This document shows positions 35,717-43,886 of a stretch of 64,000 nucleotides of DNA, in pieces. Below the pieces are notes generated by a model that made no database searches, was not told the DNA's origin, and was given only the letters and a program-made list of their open reading frames with translations. The DNA comes from Myxococcales bacterium (GTDB lineage: Bacteria > Myxococcota_A > Polyangia > Nannocystales > Nannocystaceae), in the NCBI GenBank assembly GCA_020633315.1, contig JACKDV010000004.1:523988-587987 (forward strand), in the 5' to 3' direction. The position numbers were made by a program, and so were the translations under genes. Positions within the stretch are counted from its first letter, which is position 1. The number at the start of each line of letters is the position of its first letter.

Positions 35717-36495
35717 ATGTTCTCCTCCATCACCGTCGAGGGCTTCCGGTGCTTTCCGCGCTTCGAGCTGAGACCCCTCGAGCGCATCAACCTCCTTGTC
35801 GGCGCGAACAACTCCAGCAAGTCGGCGATGCTGGAGGCGATCGCATTGCTCGCCTCGCGTGGGGATCCAGCGCATCGTTCCCGAGATCGTGGAGCACGCG
35901 GGGATCCCCTGGGCAGACCAAGCCCTCGGGTTCAAGGTGTTCATCCGGCCCTCGGGCAGCTACGAGCAGATCAAGGACCTCATCCCGACGGAGCTCGCAT
36001 CACGCGTCCGCGAGACGGTGGGCATCATCGTCGACGCCGACGTATCCGTCGAAGGCCGATGGCGCTCCCTTCGCGACCACTGCTCGAGCACCGTGGTCGG
36101 CCTCTCGCCCGAGCAGTGGCCAGCGGCCCCCGTCTCCGAGGGACTCGTGATCGACTTCGAGGCGCCCCAGGGTCATCGGCGTCTCGGCTTGTGGATCATG
36201 CCCGACAACCGAGCACCGGGCATGATCGAGACCTTCCTACAGCCAGCGTCTTGAGCCGACAGGCTCCCCCACCGGATTGCGCGAGCTCGCCGAGCGCAGC
36301 TGCGACGAAGCCACTGACCTCGGAGCACCGTTCTGTGCCGTGCACCGCGACAAGGCCATCATCCACACCTGGCTCGCCTGGCAAGATCCCCCGGGCCGCC
36401 AGCTTCACGACGCGATCAAGCAGCGCCAGCTCGACCCATCGACGCCGCTCGGCCTCACCTTCGCGTCCTGGTTCCGTCGCCTCTACGATCTCTAG
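35717..36495 (+). pseudogene. Decayed AAA-type ATPase / DUF3226 locus (deletion fusion plus frameshift)
   Basis: The first ~50 codons (35717 to about 35866) encode the start of an OLD/RecF-like AAA ATPase, with a Walker A-like GANNSSKSAMLEAIALL. The frame then becomes incoherent, and from about 35859 another frame encodes a DUF3226 (TOPRIM-related) protein lacking its N terminus: IVPEIVEHAGIPW, ETVGIIVDAD and LGLWIMPDNRAPGMIETFL. After a stop at about 36252-36254, a third frame completes the DUF3226 C terminus from 36241 (LAERSCDEATDLGAPF, KAIIHTWLAWQDPPG, FASWFRRLYDL). So most of the ATPase and the start of its partner are deleted, and the partner is also frameshifted. ATPase plus DUF3226 pairs look like a defence-type cassette. 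The 3' end overlaps the convergent lipoprotein gene by four bases. Confidence 0.72.
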
Positions 36496-37256
36496 AAGTT
36501 GCTCGCCCCCTGGTCGATCCAGTCGGCGAGGTCGTCGATGAAGGAGGGGTCGAGCGGGTCGGCCCCCCGGGGCATGCGCGAGCCGCCGCCGCCCACCGAG
36601 CCCTGGCTGCCGCGGAGCTTGTGCCACAGGTAGCTGCTCTCGTGGTCACCCGGGTCGACCAGGTAGATCGTGCTCTGATCGGAGGCCACCATGTAGAGCG
36701 CGTAGTAGGGACCGTCGCTCAGGTCGAGCGAGGAGTCCTCGCCGCCCGGCTCGTGGCAGCCCGTCACGCAGTTGTCGGTGATCACCGGCTCGAGCTCGCT
36801 CCACGCGATCGTCCGGGGCAGGTCGCAGGCGTCGGGCACCTCCTGGCCCATGCCCTCGAGCTCGGCCGCGGTGCTCTCGAGCGCATCGCGGCACTCCACG
36901 TCGCAGGCCGCCGCCTCGGGCGCGCCCGCGTCCCAGCAGCTGCCCTCGGATCCGTAGGCCTGCTCGATCGCCATGACGTCGTCGAGCATGAGGGTGGCCG
37001 CACACTCCACCCACTGCGCGCAGGCCTGGGTCTGGCTGGGCATGGGCGGCGGGCCGTCGTCGCTGCTGCCGTCGCCGTCACTCGAGGTGGTCGCGCCGCC
37101 CGTGTCGTCGTCGGTCGCGCTCGGCCCGGTGGCCTGCGGCTCGCCGGTGGAGCCCTCGGTGGTCTCGCCCGCCGGCTCTCCGCCCTCGCAGGCCAGGCCC
37201 AGCCCCAGCCCCACGAGCCCCGTGATCATCGCTCCCCTGCGCATCGCGACGCCCAT
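36492..37256 (-). CDS. Lipoprotein with cytochrome c-like domain (CX3CH)
   Basis: This is a 254-residue lipoprotein. The ATG at 37256 leads into a signal peptide with lipobox LGLAC; ATGs at 37244 and 37232 are alternatives. A ~60-residue Thr/Ser/Gly/Asp linker follows. A Cys-rich middle domain precedes a C-terminal domain resembling a small c-type cytochrome: NCVTGCHEPGG (Cys163, Cys167, His168) and a later SRMPRGADPLDPSFIDDLAD with WIDQGA. That layout is the usual haem motif and Met ligand region, but the spacing is CX3CH instead of CX2CH. Whether haem binds is uncertain. The stop overlaps the end of the DUF3226 relic. Confidence 0.8.
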   Translation of the reverse strand: MGVAMRRGAMITGLVGLGLGLACEGGEPAGETTEGSTGEPQATGPSATDDDTGGATTSSDGDGSSDDGPPPMPSQTQACAQWVECAATLMLDDVMAIEQAYGSEGSCWDAGAPEAAACDVECRDALESTAAELEGMGQEVPDACDLPRTIAWSELEPVITDNCVTGCHEPGGEDSSLDLSDGPYYALYMVASDQSTIYLVDPGDHESSYLWHKLRGSQGSVGGGGSRMPRGADPLDPSFIDDLADWIDQGASNF

Positions 37257-37327
37257 CGTACGACGCCGCGAGCCCTGCGGGGGACCCCAGCGACGGGCGG
37301 GCGCGCGCCCTGCTATCATCGTGCGCC

Positions 37328-38107
37328 GTGCTGCGACGCACCGGTCGTCTGCTGCTGGCCGAGGTGCGGCGCCTGGTCTCGTACTCGGCCCTCACCGTGC
37401 TGGTGGTCCAGGCCCTCGTGCGCCGCCCCGCCGAGGGCGGCCGCACCGTCCGCATGCAGGTGGCCAAGCAGATCGTGTTCAGCGCCTGGGACGGGGTGCC
37501 GCTGGTGCTGCTCATCGGCGCGCTCATGTCGGTCTCGATGGTGGCGCTCTCGGTCGCCCTGATCCCGAGCTTCGAGGCCACCCCGCTGGTGGGCCGCGTG
37601 CTCGCCTACGGGCTGGTGCGCGAGCTGGCGCCGCTGATGTCGGCGATCCTCGTGATCCTGCGCTCGAGCGGCGCCATCTCGGTGGAGCTGGGCTACATGA
37701 GCTGGCGCGGCGAGGTGGAGGCGCTGGAGACCCTGGGCATCGACCCGGCCAAGTTCCTGCTGCTGCCGCGCTTCGCCGGCCTGAGCGTGGCCACGGTCAC
37801 CCTCAACATGCTCTTCGTGGTGGCCGCGGGGGGAGCCGGTCTGCTCACGGCCCAGGTCCTCGGGGTGGCCCCCTCGCTCTCCTACGTGGGTGCCAACCTC
37901 GAGCAGCTCCTGCTGCCCGAGGACGCGGTGGTCTCCTTCGTCAAGAGCCTGCTGTTCGGGGGCACCATCGCCGCGGTCGCCTGCTACCACGGCCTGTCGG
38001 TCCGCGAGGATCTCACCGAGGTGCCCCGCCGGGCCAGCCGCGCCCTGGTCGAGTCGCTGAGCTGGTGCACGGTCATCGGCGTGTCCATCACCCTCATCAC
38101 CCTATGA
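37328..38107 (+). CDS. MlaE-like ABC transporter permease
   Basis: This is a 259-residue inner membrane protein of the MlaE/TrbK family that works with an MCE protein to move phospholipids between membranes. About five transmembrane segments are visible. The conserved core runs from FSAWDGVPLVLLIGALMSVS through GRVLAYGLVRELAPLMSAIL, then the cytoplasmic coupling segment ISVELGYMSWRGEVEALETL and GIDPAKFLLLPRF. GTG at 37328 is the start. It overlaps the next gene by ATGA at 38104. It is the first gene of a three-gene Mla-like operon. Confidence 0.9.
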   Translation: MLRRTGRLLLAEVRRLVSYSALTVLVVQALVRRPAEGGRTVRMQVAKQIVFSAWDGVPLVLLIGALMSVSMVALSVALIPSFEATPLVGRVLAYGLVRELAPLMSAILVILRSSGAISVELGYMSWRGEVEALETLGIDPAKFLLLPRFAGLSVATVTLNMLFVVAAGGAGLLTAQVLGVAPSLSYVGANLEQLLLPEDAVVSFVKSLLFGGTIAAVACYHGLSVREDLTEVPRRASRALVESLSWCTVIGVSITLITL

Positions 38108-38766
38108 GCGTCATCGAGATCGAGGACCTGGGCATCCGACGAGGCGCCGCCGCGCTGCAGGGCGTGTCGCTGCGGGTGGGCGAGGGCGAGTCGGTGGCGG
38201 TGGTGGGCGACGACCAGGCCAGCCTCACCCTGCTCGTACGCTGCTGCGGGGGCCTGCTGCGCCCCGATCGCGGGCACGTGCGCGTGGGGGGGGTCGACGT
38301 GGTGGCGGCCGACCGGCACGCCCTGCTGGACCTGCGGCGAGCCTTGGGCTACGTGTCGATCCACGGGGGCCTGCTCGCCAACATGACGCTGCGCGACAAC
38401 GTGGAGCTGCCCATGCGCTACCACGCCGTGGCCGAGCCGGCCGAGATCACGGCCCGAGCCGACGCCCTGCTCGACGAGGCCGGGCTGCAGGGCCGCGCCA
38501 ACGAGCCCGCCTCGGCCCTGCCCGCCGAGATCCAGAAGGTCGTGGCCTACCTGCGCGCGGTGGCGACCGAGCCGCGGGTGCTGCTGGTGGAGGACCCCAG
38601 CGCCCTGCTGCCGCCCCGCGGCCGGGCGTTCGTGCGCGGGCTCCATCGCCGGCTGCGCGAGCGCGGGGTGACGGTGCTGGTGACCGACGACGACGTCGCC
38701 TTCGCGGCCGAGCTCACCGATCGGCAGCTCCGCATCGAGAGCCTCTCGCGGGGAGGCGCCGCGTGA
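38104..38766 (+). CDS. MlaF-like ABC protein with degenerate ATPase motifs (pseudo-ATPase)
   Basis: This is a 220-residue protein that aligns over its full length with MlaF/Ttg2A-type ABC ATPases but lacks the catalytic residues. Walker A is GDDQASLT (35-42), with no Gly-Lys-Thr. The Q-loop region reads GYVSIHGGLLANMTL, with Ile86 where Gln should be. The signature is SALPAEIQKVV (137-147) instead of LSGGQ. Walker B is LLVEDPSALLPP, with Glu and Asp reversed. The switch His is Asp195 in LVTDDDVAF. The reading frame is intact and the overlaps on both sides (ATGA, GTGA) are conserved, so this is not random decay. It probably cannot hydrolyse ATP alone. Confidence 0.88.
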   Translation: MSVIEIEDLGIRRGAAALQGVSLRVGEGESVAVVGDDQASLTLLVRCCGGLLRPDRGHVRVGGVDVVAADRHALLDLRRALGYVSIHGGLLANMTLRDNVELPMRYHAVAEPAEITARADALLDEAGLQGRANEPASALPAEIQKVVAYLRAVATEPRVLLVEDPSALLPPRGRAFVRGLHRRLRERGVTVLVTDDDVAFAAELTDRQLRIESLSRGGAA

Positions 38767-39803
38767 GCCTGCCGTTCCGCATCCGCCGGGCCGAGTGGGT
38801 GGCGGGGGCCTTCGTGCTCCTGGCCGTGGTCGCCCTGGTCGCCAGCCTGGTGCTGCTGTCGCGCGCGCGGGGCAGCTTCGAGGCCACGACCACCTACACC
38901 GTGGTCCTCCGCGACGGCTACGGCATCACCCCCGGCAGCCGGGTGGAGATGCTCGGCATCGACGTGGGCAGCATCACCGAGCTCGAGATCAGCGACGACA
39001 ACCAAGTGGTGGTGGAGCTCGAGGTCCGCGAGAGCTTCGCCCCGCGGATCGCCGAGGGCTCCACCGCGCGGGTCAAGGCCTCGCTCGACCTGCAGGGCGT
39101 GCTGGGTGGGGTGGGCCTGGCCATCACCCCGGGCCGCCCCGACTCGACCCCGCTGCCGCCGGGCTCCCGCATCGAGGTGCACGAGCCCACCAGCCTGGTC
39201 GACCTGCTGCCCGTGGTGCCCGGCGATCCGCTGGTGGACGACCTCGCCGCGCTGGTGCACAACGCCCGGCTGATGAGCGACGAGGTGGCCGACCCCGAGT
39301 CGCCGCTGCACCGGGCGCTGGCCCAGCTCACCGAGCTGCTGGTGAAGATCCAGGACCGCGAGAGCACGGTGGGCCGCGTGCTCCAGGACGACGGCGAGCT
39401 CTACGGCCGCCTGATCGGCGTGCTCGACGACGTGGACGGCACGATGGGGCGGCTCGAGAAGGTGCTGGCGCGCTCCGACCGGCTGCTCCGCAGCGCCGAC
39501 GGCATGGTCGACCGCGGCGACGAGCTGATGGAGGGCGCCGACGAGCTGATGGACAGCAGCGCCAAGGTGGTCGCCGGGATCCCGCCCGTGCTCGACGGCA
39601 CCGATGCGGCGATGAAGGATCTCGACGAGGCGGTGCGAGCCTTCGCCGAGACCACCCGCGAGCTGAAGGCCGTCGTCGAGTCCATGGGCCCGCTGGTGGA
39701 GCACATGGACGAGATGGTCGAGGACATGGACGCGGTGGCCGAGGCCGCGGCCAAGGTGTGGCCGCTGCGAAGGCACGCCCGCCGGGCCAAGCGCGGGGAC
39801 TGA
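38763..39803 (+). CDS. MCE/MlaD-family lipid-binding protein
   Basis: This is a 346-residue protein with an N-terminal transmembrane anchor (12-34) and one MCE domain (about 42-120). That domain includes the family phrase YGITPGSRVEMLGIDVGSI and a pore-loop-like LDLQGVLGGVGLAITPG. The remaining ~220 residues are an acidic, helical, coiled-coil-like region with heptad repeats of Asp, Glu, Met and Val, as in MCE proteins that form periplasmic tunnels or needles. GTG at 38763 overlaps the stop of the pseudo-ATPase gene (GTGA). It completes the permease/ATPase-like/MCE operon for lipid transport between inner and outer membrane. Confidence 0.9.
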   Translation: MSLPFRIRRAEWVAGAFVLLAVVALVASLVLLSRARGSFEATTTYTVVLRDGYGITPGSRVEMLGIDVGSITELEISDDNQVVVELEVRESFAPRIAEGSTARVKASLDLQGVLGGVGLAITPGRPDSTPLPPGSRIEVHEPTSLVDLLPVVPGDPLVDDLAALVHNARLMSDEVADPESPLHRALAQLTELLVKIQDRESTVGRVLQDDGELYGRLIGVLDDVDGTMGRLEKVLARSDRLLRSADGMVDRGDELMEGADELMDSSAKVVAGIPPVLDGTDAAMKDLDEAVRAFAETTRELKAVVESMGPLVEHMDEMVEDMDAVAEAAAKVWPLRRHARRAKRGD

Positions 39804-39817
39804 GCCGCGGGTCCCCC

Positions 39818-40801
39818 TCAGCCGGCGGCGAGCTGATCCATCAGGTCGCCGAAGTACGAGGGCAGGCTGTCCCACGGGTTGGGGAGCACGTCGTCGGTCA
39901 CGTAGATCCAGCCCACGTGCTGCAGCGCCGCGCTCACGAAGCCCGCGTCGAGGCTCGGCACCGAGTGGGGGATGATGGCGAAGTGGCTGCGGTCGTAGGC
40001 GTCGGTCCAGCCGCCCAGCGCCTCGGGCATGGGCAGCCCCGCGGCCTCGTAGACGAACATCGTGTCGACGGTGTCGACGAAGCTCTCGGGGATGCCCGCC
40101 CCCGGGTTGCCCACGGTGAAGCCGAAGCCCAGGCCGGCGGCGAAGGTCGACAGCCCCGCGTAGTACGCCTCGTTCCCCGGCACGTTGCTCATCTCGTCGA
40201 ACATGATGCCCTCGAGCTGCGGATAGAAGCTCGCATAGCTGGTGATGTCGGCCTGCACGTCGGCCGCGGGGCGGCCCGCGTAGGAGGTGTAGACGTAGCC
40301 GATCACCACCACCCCGGCGGCCTGGAGCGCCGTGATCCCGGCGTCGTAGCTCGGATCGAGGACCATGCCGGGGCCGCTGCCGGGATTGATGATCGCCACC
40401 ACCTCGACCTCGGGGTGCTCGAGCTTGGCGGTCGCGACCGTGGTCCAGCTCGGGTCGGTGGGATAGGTGTACAGCGGGATGATCGTGCCGCCGGCCTCGA
40501 GCACGGCGCCCGTGCTGGAGTCGGCGCCCGTGCTCGTGTCCGCCCCGCCCGTGCTCGTGTCCGCCCCGCCCGTGCTCGTGTCCGCCCCGCCCGTGCTCGT
40601 GTCCGCCATGCCGCTCGATCCGATGCCGTCGCTGGTGGAGGGGGCGGAGGTGCGGGTGTCCCCCGTGGTCGAGGTGTTGGCCCCGGTGGAGCCCCCGTCG
40701 CTGGAGCCCTCGTCGTCGGAGCCGGGGCAGCCGCCCGCTCCCAGGGCCAGCAGCGCCGCGAGGATGGAGGCAAGAGGTCGTGAGGCCAAGGTGAGTCGCA
40801 T
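39818..40801 (-). CDS. Lipoprotein with spherulin-4 domain
   Basis: This is a 327-residue lipoprotein. The ATG at 40801 opens a signal peptide with lipobox LGAGGC; an ATG at 40819 would add six residues. A Thr/Ser/Gly/Asp linker contains four copies of ADTSTGG encoded by a 21-base tandem repeat. The C-terminal ~240 residues match the spherulation-specific family 4 domain (a likely TIM-barrel glycoside-hydrolase-like fold). They include the start IIPLYTYPTDPSW, the core AIINPGSGPG and VVIGYVYTSYAGRPAADV, and the acidic segment LEGIMFDEMS. The Asp-Glu pair could be catalytic. Polysaccharide processing at the cell surface is plausible. The 66-residue gene lies just upstream. Confidence 0.85.
   Translation of the reverse strand: MRLTLASRPLASILAALLALGAGGCPGSDDEGSSDGGSTGANTSTTGDTRTSAPSTSDGIGSSGMADTSTGGADTSTGGADTSTGGADTSTGADSSTGAVLEAGGTIIPLYTYPTDPSWTTVATAKLEHPEVEVVAIINPGSGPGMVLDPSYDAGITALQAAGVVVIGYVYTSYAGRPAADVQADITSYASFYPQLEGIMFDEMSNVPGNEAYYAGLSTFAAGLGFGFTVGNPGAGIPESFVDTVDTMFVYEAAGLPMPEALGGWTDAYDRSHFAIIPHSVPSLDAGFVSAALQHVGWIYVTDDVLPNPWDSLPSYFGDLMDQLAAG
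40529..40612 (+). repeat. Four tandem 21-base repeats in the spherulin-4 linker
   Basis: Units start at 40529, 40550, 40571 and 40592 and read CGTGCTCGTGTCCGCCCCGCC on the plus strand. The last copy differs at its end, and a diverged fifth copy precedes the block. They encode a 7-residue repeat on the opposite strand. Confidence 0.92.
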
Positions 40802-40833
40802 GCTCGTCTCGCTCCGCATCCGCAGTGGCTCCG

Positions 40834-41034
40834 CTAGTGAATCGCGGGCTCGTCGGTGCTCGGCTCGTCCTCCTCGGGCACGAGCACGGCCCCCAGCGCC
40901 TTGAACAGATCCTCGAGCTGCGGCCGCTCCATGCGGAGGGTCACCGCGCCCGTGCTCACGTGGTACACGCCGCAGGAGCAGCGAGCGATGCGGCACTGGG
41001 GCCGCTGGACGAGGACCTTGCGGATGTGTTCCAT
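40834..41034 (-). CDS. Small cysteine-containing protein of unknown function
   Basis: This is a 66-residue protein with no signal peptide. The basic N-terminal half holds three cysteines in CRIARCSCGVYHVSTG, followed by a predicted helix (PQLEDLFKALGAVL) and an acidic tail. The ATG at 41034 was chosen because the upstream open frame is not protein-like. The Cys-X4-Cys-X-Cys pattern with a nearby His could bind a metal. The gene ends 32 bases before the spherulin-4 ATG, so both may share a transcript. I do not recognise the family. Confidence 0.62.
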   Translation of the reverse strand: MEHIRKVLVQRPQCRIARCSCGVYHVSTGAVTLRMERPQLEDLFKALGAVLVPEEDEPSTDEPAIH

Positions 41035-41182
41035 CGGGACGGCTCCCGCGAAGCGTAGCAACTCGGGGCGGCCGCGTCCCCGCCGCGCCCTCGATCGGTG
41101 CTTCCACGAAGATGGCCGCGCCCGCGCTCGGTCGCCTCCATCGCCCGCCCGGGCTGCTCCTGCGATCACAGGGAGCGCCCGC

Positions 41183-43654
41183 CTACCCCGGCGGCGCGCA
41201 CTCGATCTCGACCGCGTCGGTGTTGTTCTGGTCGTTGCACTCCACCGTCAGCGCCCCGCCCATGCCGTCGTCGTTGACCACCATGGTGATGAGGCCCATC
41301 ACCTCCGAGCCGATGGCGCAGCTCACCTCGCGGCACTCGCCCACGGGCACCGGCTCGGCGGTGTAGGCCACGCACAGCACCTGGCCGTCGGCGGGGTCGC
41401 CCAGGTAGAAGGTGGCGGGCAGGGCCGCCGCCACCGCCTTGAGCCCGCGGTTGCACACCGTACCCATCAGGATGATGTCGGAGCCGTCGAGGGTGCAGGC
41501 CGAGTCCTCGAGCTTGCCGGTGATGTCGGGCAATTCCTCGGCCGAGGCGTCACCCTGCTCGTTCTGCCGGTAGTTGTTGCGCGCGGGGTCGCTGAAGTTC
41601 TGCTCCCACACCCCGGTGGCGGGGATGCTCAGGTCGTCGCCCACGTTGGTGATGGAGTAGGCGTGCTGGTTCCACAGCGAGCGCGAGCTGGCCCAGCGGT
41701 CGAGGCGATCGCGGAGCACCCTCACCCCCGAGATCGCGGTGCCGGGCGGGTGCGTGGCGCGGCAGGTGTTGCCGGTGCCCCCGGTGCCGGCCGGCGGCGC
41801 GGCGCAGCTGTGGCCGCCCGGGCACTCGCCGTCGTCGGCACAGCGGCAGAAGCCGGCGTCGCACACCCCCGAGGGGCAGCCGGTGCCGTCCTCGCAGCGC
41901 AGGCCCCGGTGGATCGGATCGATGGCCGGGCAGCTCACGCTGCAGTTGGTGTTGGAGCCGACCAGGATCTCGGTGTTGTCGTCGATGTCGAGGTCGGCCA
42001 CGATCGGGTTCTCGTACCAGGTGCACGAGGTGCGCGCGGACGAGTAGAGCACCTCGCCCGAGGCGCCCTCGTAGACCCGCAGGTAGCACTCGTCGCCGTA
42101 GACCGCCTCGGCCTGGCCGTCGCCCTCGAAGTCGAAGATCGACGAGCCGGTGTTGCTCGAGCTGAGGTCCTGCGAGGGCTGCACCCAGCGCACCCACTGC
42201 CCCGCGCAGCCGGGGGTCATGGCGTCCACGCAGTCGAGATCGAACACGCGATAGTAGTTGCCGCCGGCCGAGGCGATCTCGGGCAGGCCGTCGTCGTCGA
42301 AGTCGCCGATGGTGGGCGGGCCTCCGCCCGCGATCCCGCCCACGCTCAGCAGCGGCTGCCCGTCGAGGGTGTGCAGCTCCACCGTGCCCGCGCCCACCGT
42401 CACCACCTCGGCGATGCCGTCGAGGGTGGCGCGGTCGAAGTCGGCCGGGGTCGGGCCCGGGGTGCCGAAGTCGGCGAAGCCGTAGTGCCGCCCGCCCGGC
42501 GAGCCCGGGTGGGTCATCAGCCACTGGCTGGAGCCGGGATCCCAGCTCCAGATCCCGTTGGCGACCAGGTCGGCCGTGCCGTCGCGGTCGAGGTCGCCCA
42601 CCACCGAGAACACCCCCGGCGAGACCCCGTAGCCTCCCGCCACGAGCTGCCCCGGGTTGAGCCGCGCTCCGGTCACGCCGTCGTAGACCTCGCTGCTGCT
42701 CACCACCTCGGGCATGCCGTCGCCGTCGAGGTCGTGGATGGCGGGGCCGTCCCAGCGGTTGGCGCCCGAGATGTTGGTGTCGCCCGCGACCCACATCGTC
42801 ACGTAGCGCTGGGTGCCGGGATCCCAGGTGAAGGCCACCACCCCGCTCACCGCCCGCAGGGTGACGATCTCGGGGACCCCGTCGCCGTCGAGATCGCCGA
42901 TGGCCGGCGGCGTGGCGGCGATGATGCGGTTGGCCGGGTCATCGATGGTGTCGACCTGCTCGCAGGTCTGCCCGTTGAGGATGCGGATCACCCCGTAGCA
43001 CGCGGGATCGGAGCCCCAGCTCGAGGCCGAGCCGCCGTCGGTGCAGTTGTAGGTGACCAGCGCAATCTCGCCGGGATGCCCCGAGTCGTAGGGGAGCTGG
43101 GCCACCAGCGGAGTGGTGAGCACGTTGACGTGGTTGGGGAAGGGATCGCCGACCGGCGGCGTCGTCCACTCGCACTGCAGGTCGGGCTCGAACAGGCCGA
43201 TCACCACGTCGCCCAGGCACTCGTCGTCCACGTCGCCGCGCGGGCCCTCGCCGTAGGGGATGCACCAGCCGCCCTCCTCGCCCTCGGGCAGGCAGCCCTC
43301 GGCGCAGCAGTAGGTGTCGCCCGTGCAGTCGTCGTCGGTCTCGCAGGGACCATCGGTGGGCACGCACTCGCCCGCGGCGCAGGCCTGCAGCTCGGGGCAA
43401 TCCAGGCTCGCCGTGCAGCTCATCCCGCCGGTGCCGGTGGAGTCGGCCCCCGTCGCCACCTCGGTCTCGCCCTCGGTGCCGCCGGTGGCCGAGTCGGTCT
43501 CGCCGTCGGTGGCGGTGACGGTGATCGGCGGAACCCCGGTGTCGGGGCCATCGGCGGGCGGCGTGCCGTTGCAGGCCCCCGCCATCGCCATCGTGGTGAG
43601 CCCGACCCCCGCGGTCCCGCGCAGTCCTCGCTTCGTCCCTCGTTGCCTCTGCAT
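41183..43654 (-). CDS. Large lipoprotein with FG-GAP/VCBS-type beta-propeller repeats
   Basis: This is an 823-residue lipoprotein. The signal peptide ends in the lipobox MAGAC, followed by an acidic Thr/Ser/Glu linker and a Cys-rich segment with at least eight cysteines. The middle ~450 residues repeat an FG-GAP/integrin-like motif with calcium-binding acidic loops: IGDLDGDGVPEIVTL, IHDLDGDGMPEVVSS, VGDLDRDGTADLVAN, IGDFDDDGLPEIASA, DFEGDGQAEAVYG and VADLDIDDNTEILVG. That suggests a beta-propeller. A second Cys-rich patch (CEDGTGCPSGVCDAGFC) and a C-terminal beta domain follow. It probably acts at the surface, in adhesion or binding. Confidence 0.88.
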   Translation of the reverse strand: MQRQRGTKRGLRGTAGVGLTTMAMAGACNGTPPADGPDTGVPPITVTATDGETDSATGGTEGETEVATGADSTGTGGMSCTASLDCPELQACAAGECVPTDGPCETDDDCTGDTYCCAEGCLPEGEEGGWCIPYGEGPRGDVDDECLGDVVIGLFEPDLQCEWTTPPVGDPFPNHVNVLTTPLVAQLPYDSGHPGEIALVTYNCTDGGSASSWGSDPACYGVIRILNGQTCEQVDTIDDPANRIIAATPPAIGDLDGDGVPEIVTLRAVSGVVAFTWDPGTQRYVTMWVAGDTNISGANRWDGPAIHDLDGDGMPEVVSSSEVYDGVTGARLNPGQLVAGGYGVSPGVFSVVGDLDRDGTADLVANGIWSWDPGSSQWLMTHPGSPGGRHYGFADFGTPGPTPADFDRATLDGIAEVVTVGAGTVELHTLDGQPLLSVGGIAGGGPPTIGDFDDDGLPEIASAGGNYYRVFDLDCVDAMTPGCAGQWVRWVQPSQDLSSSNTGSSIFDFEGDGQAEAVYGDECYLRVYEGASGEVLYSSARTSCTWYENPIVADLDIDDNTEILVGSNTNCSVSCPAIDPIHRGLRCEDGTGCPSGVCDAGFCRCADDGECPGGHSCAAPPAGTGGTGNTCRATHPPGTAISGVRVLRDRLDRWASSRSLWNQHAYSITNVGDDLSIPATGVWEQNFSDPARNNYRQNEQGDASAEELPDITGKLEDSACTLDGSDIILMGTVCNRGLKAVAAALPATFYLGDPADGQVLCVAYTAEPVPVGECREVSCAIGSEVMGLITMVVNDDGMGGALTVECNDQNNTDAVEIECAPPG

Positions 43655-43886
43655 TGCCCCGACTCCTCTCGCTCGCGGCCTCGCGGCCGTGGCCTCGCGG
43701 CCTGGCCCTCGCGCCGCGCCCAGCCCAGGATAGGACACCGCTTCGTCACGTTTTGCCGACATCGACGGCCCCCACGACGTGGGACCGCGCCGGACCGTGC
43801 CGCGGCGCTCGATGCCGCTCCGTGCCCGCGAGGCCGGGTCGCTTTGACAGCCCGGCCCCGCGGGCGCACGCTGCCCGTGAGCACGG

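Noticed and set aside
38104..38766. Ordinary MlaF ATPase
   Set aside because: The nucleotide reading at Walker A gives GDDQASLT without the essential Lys, and the signature and switch His are also absent, so a normal call would mislead.
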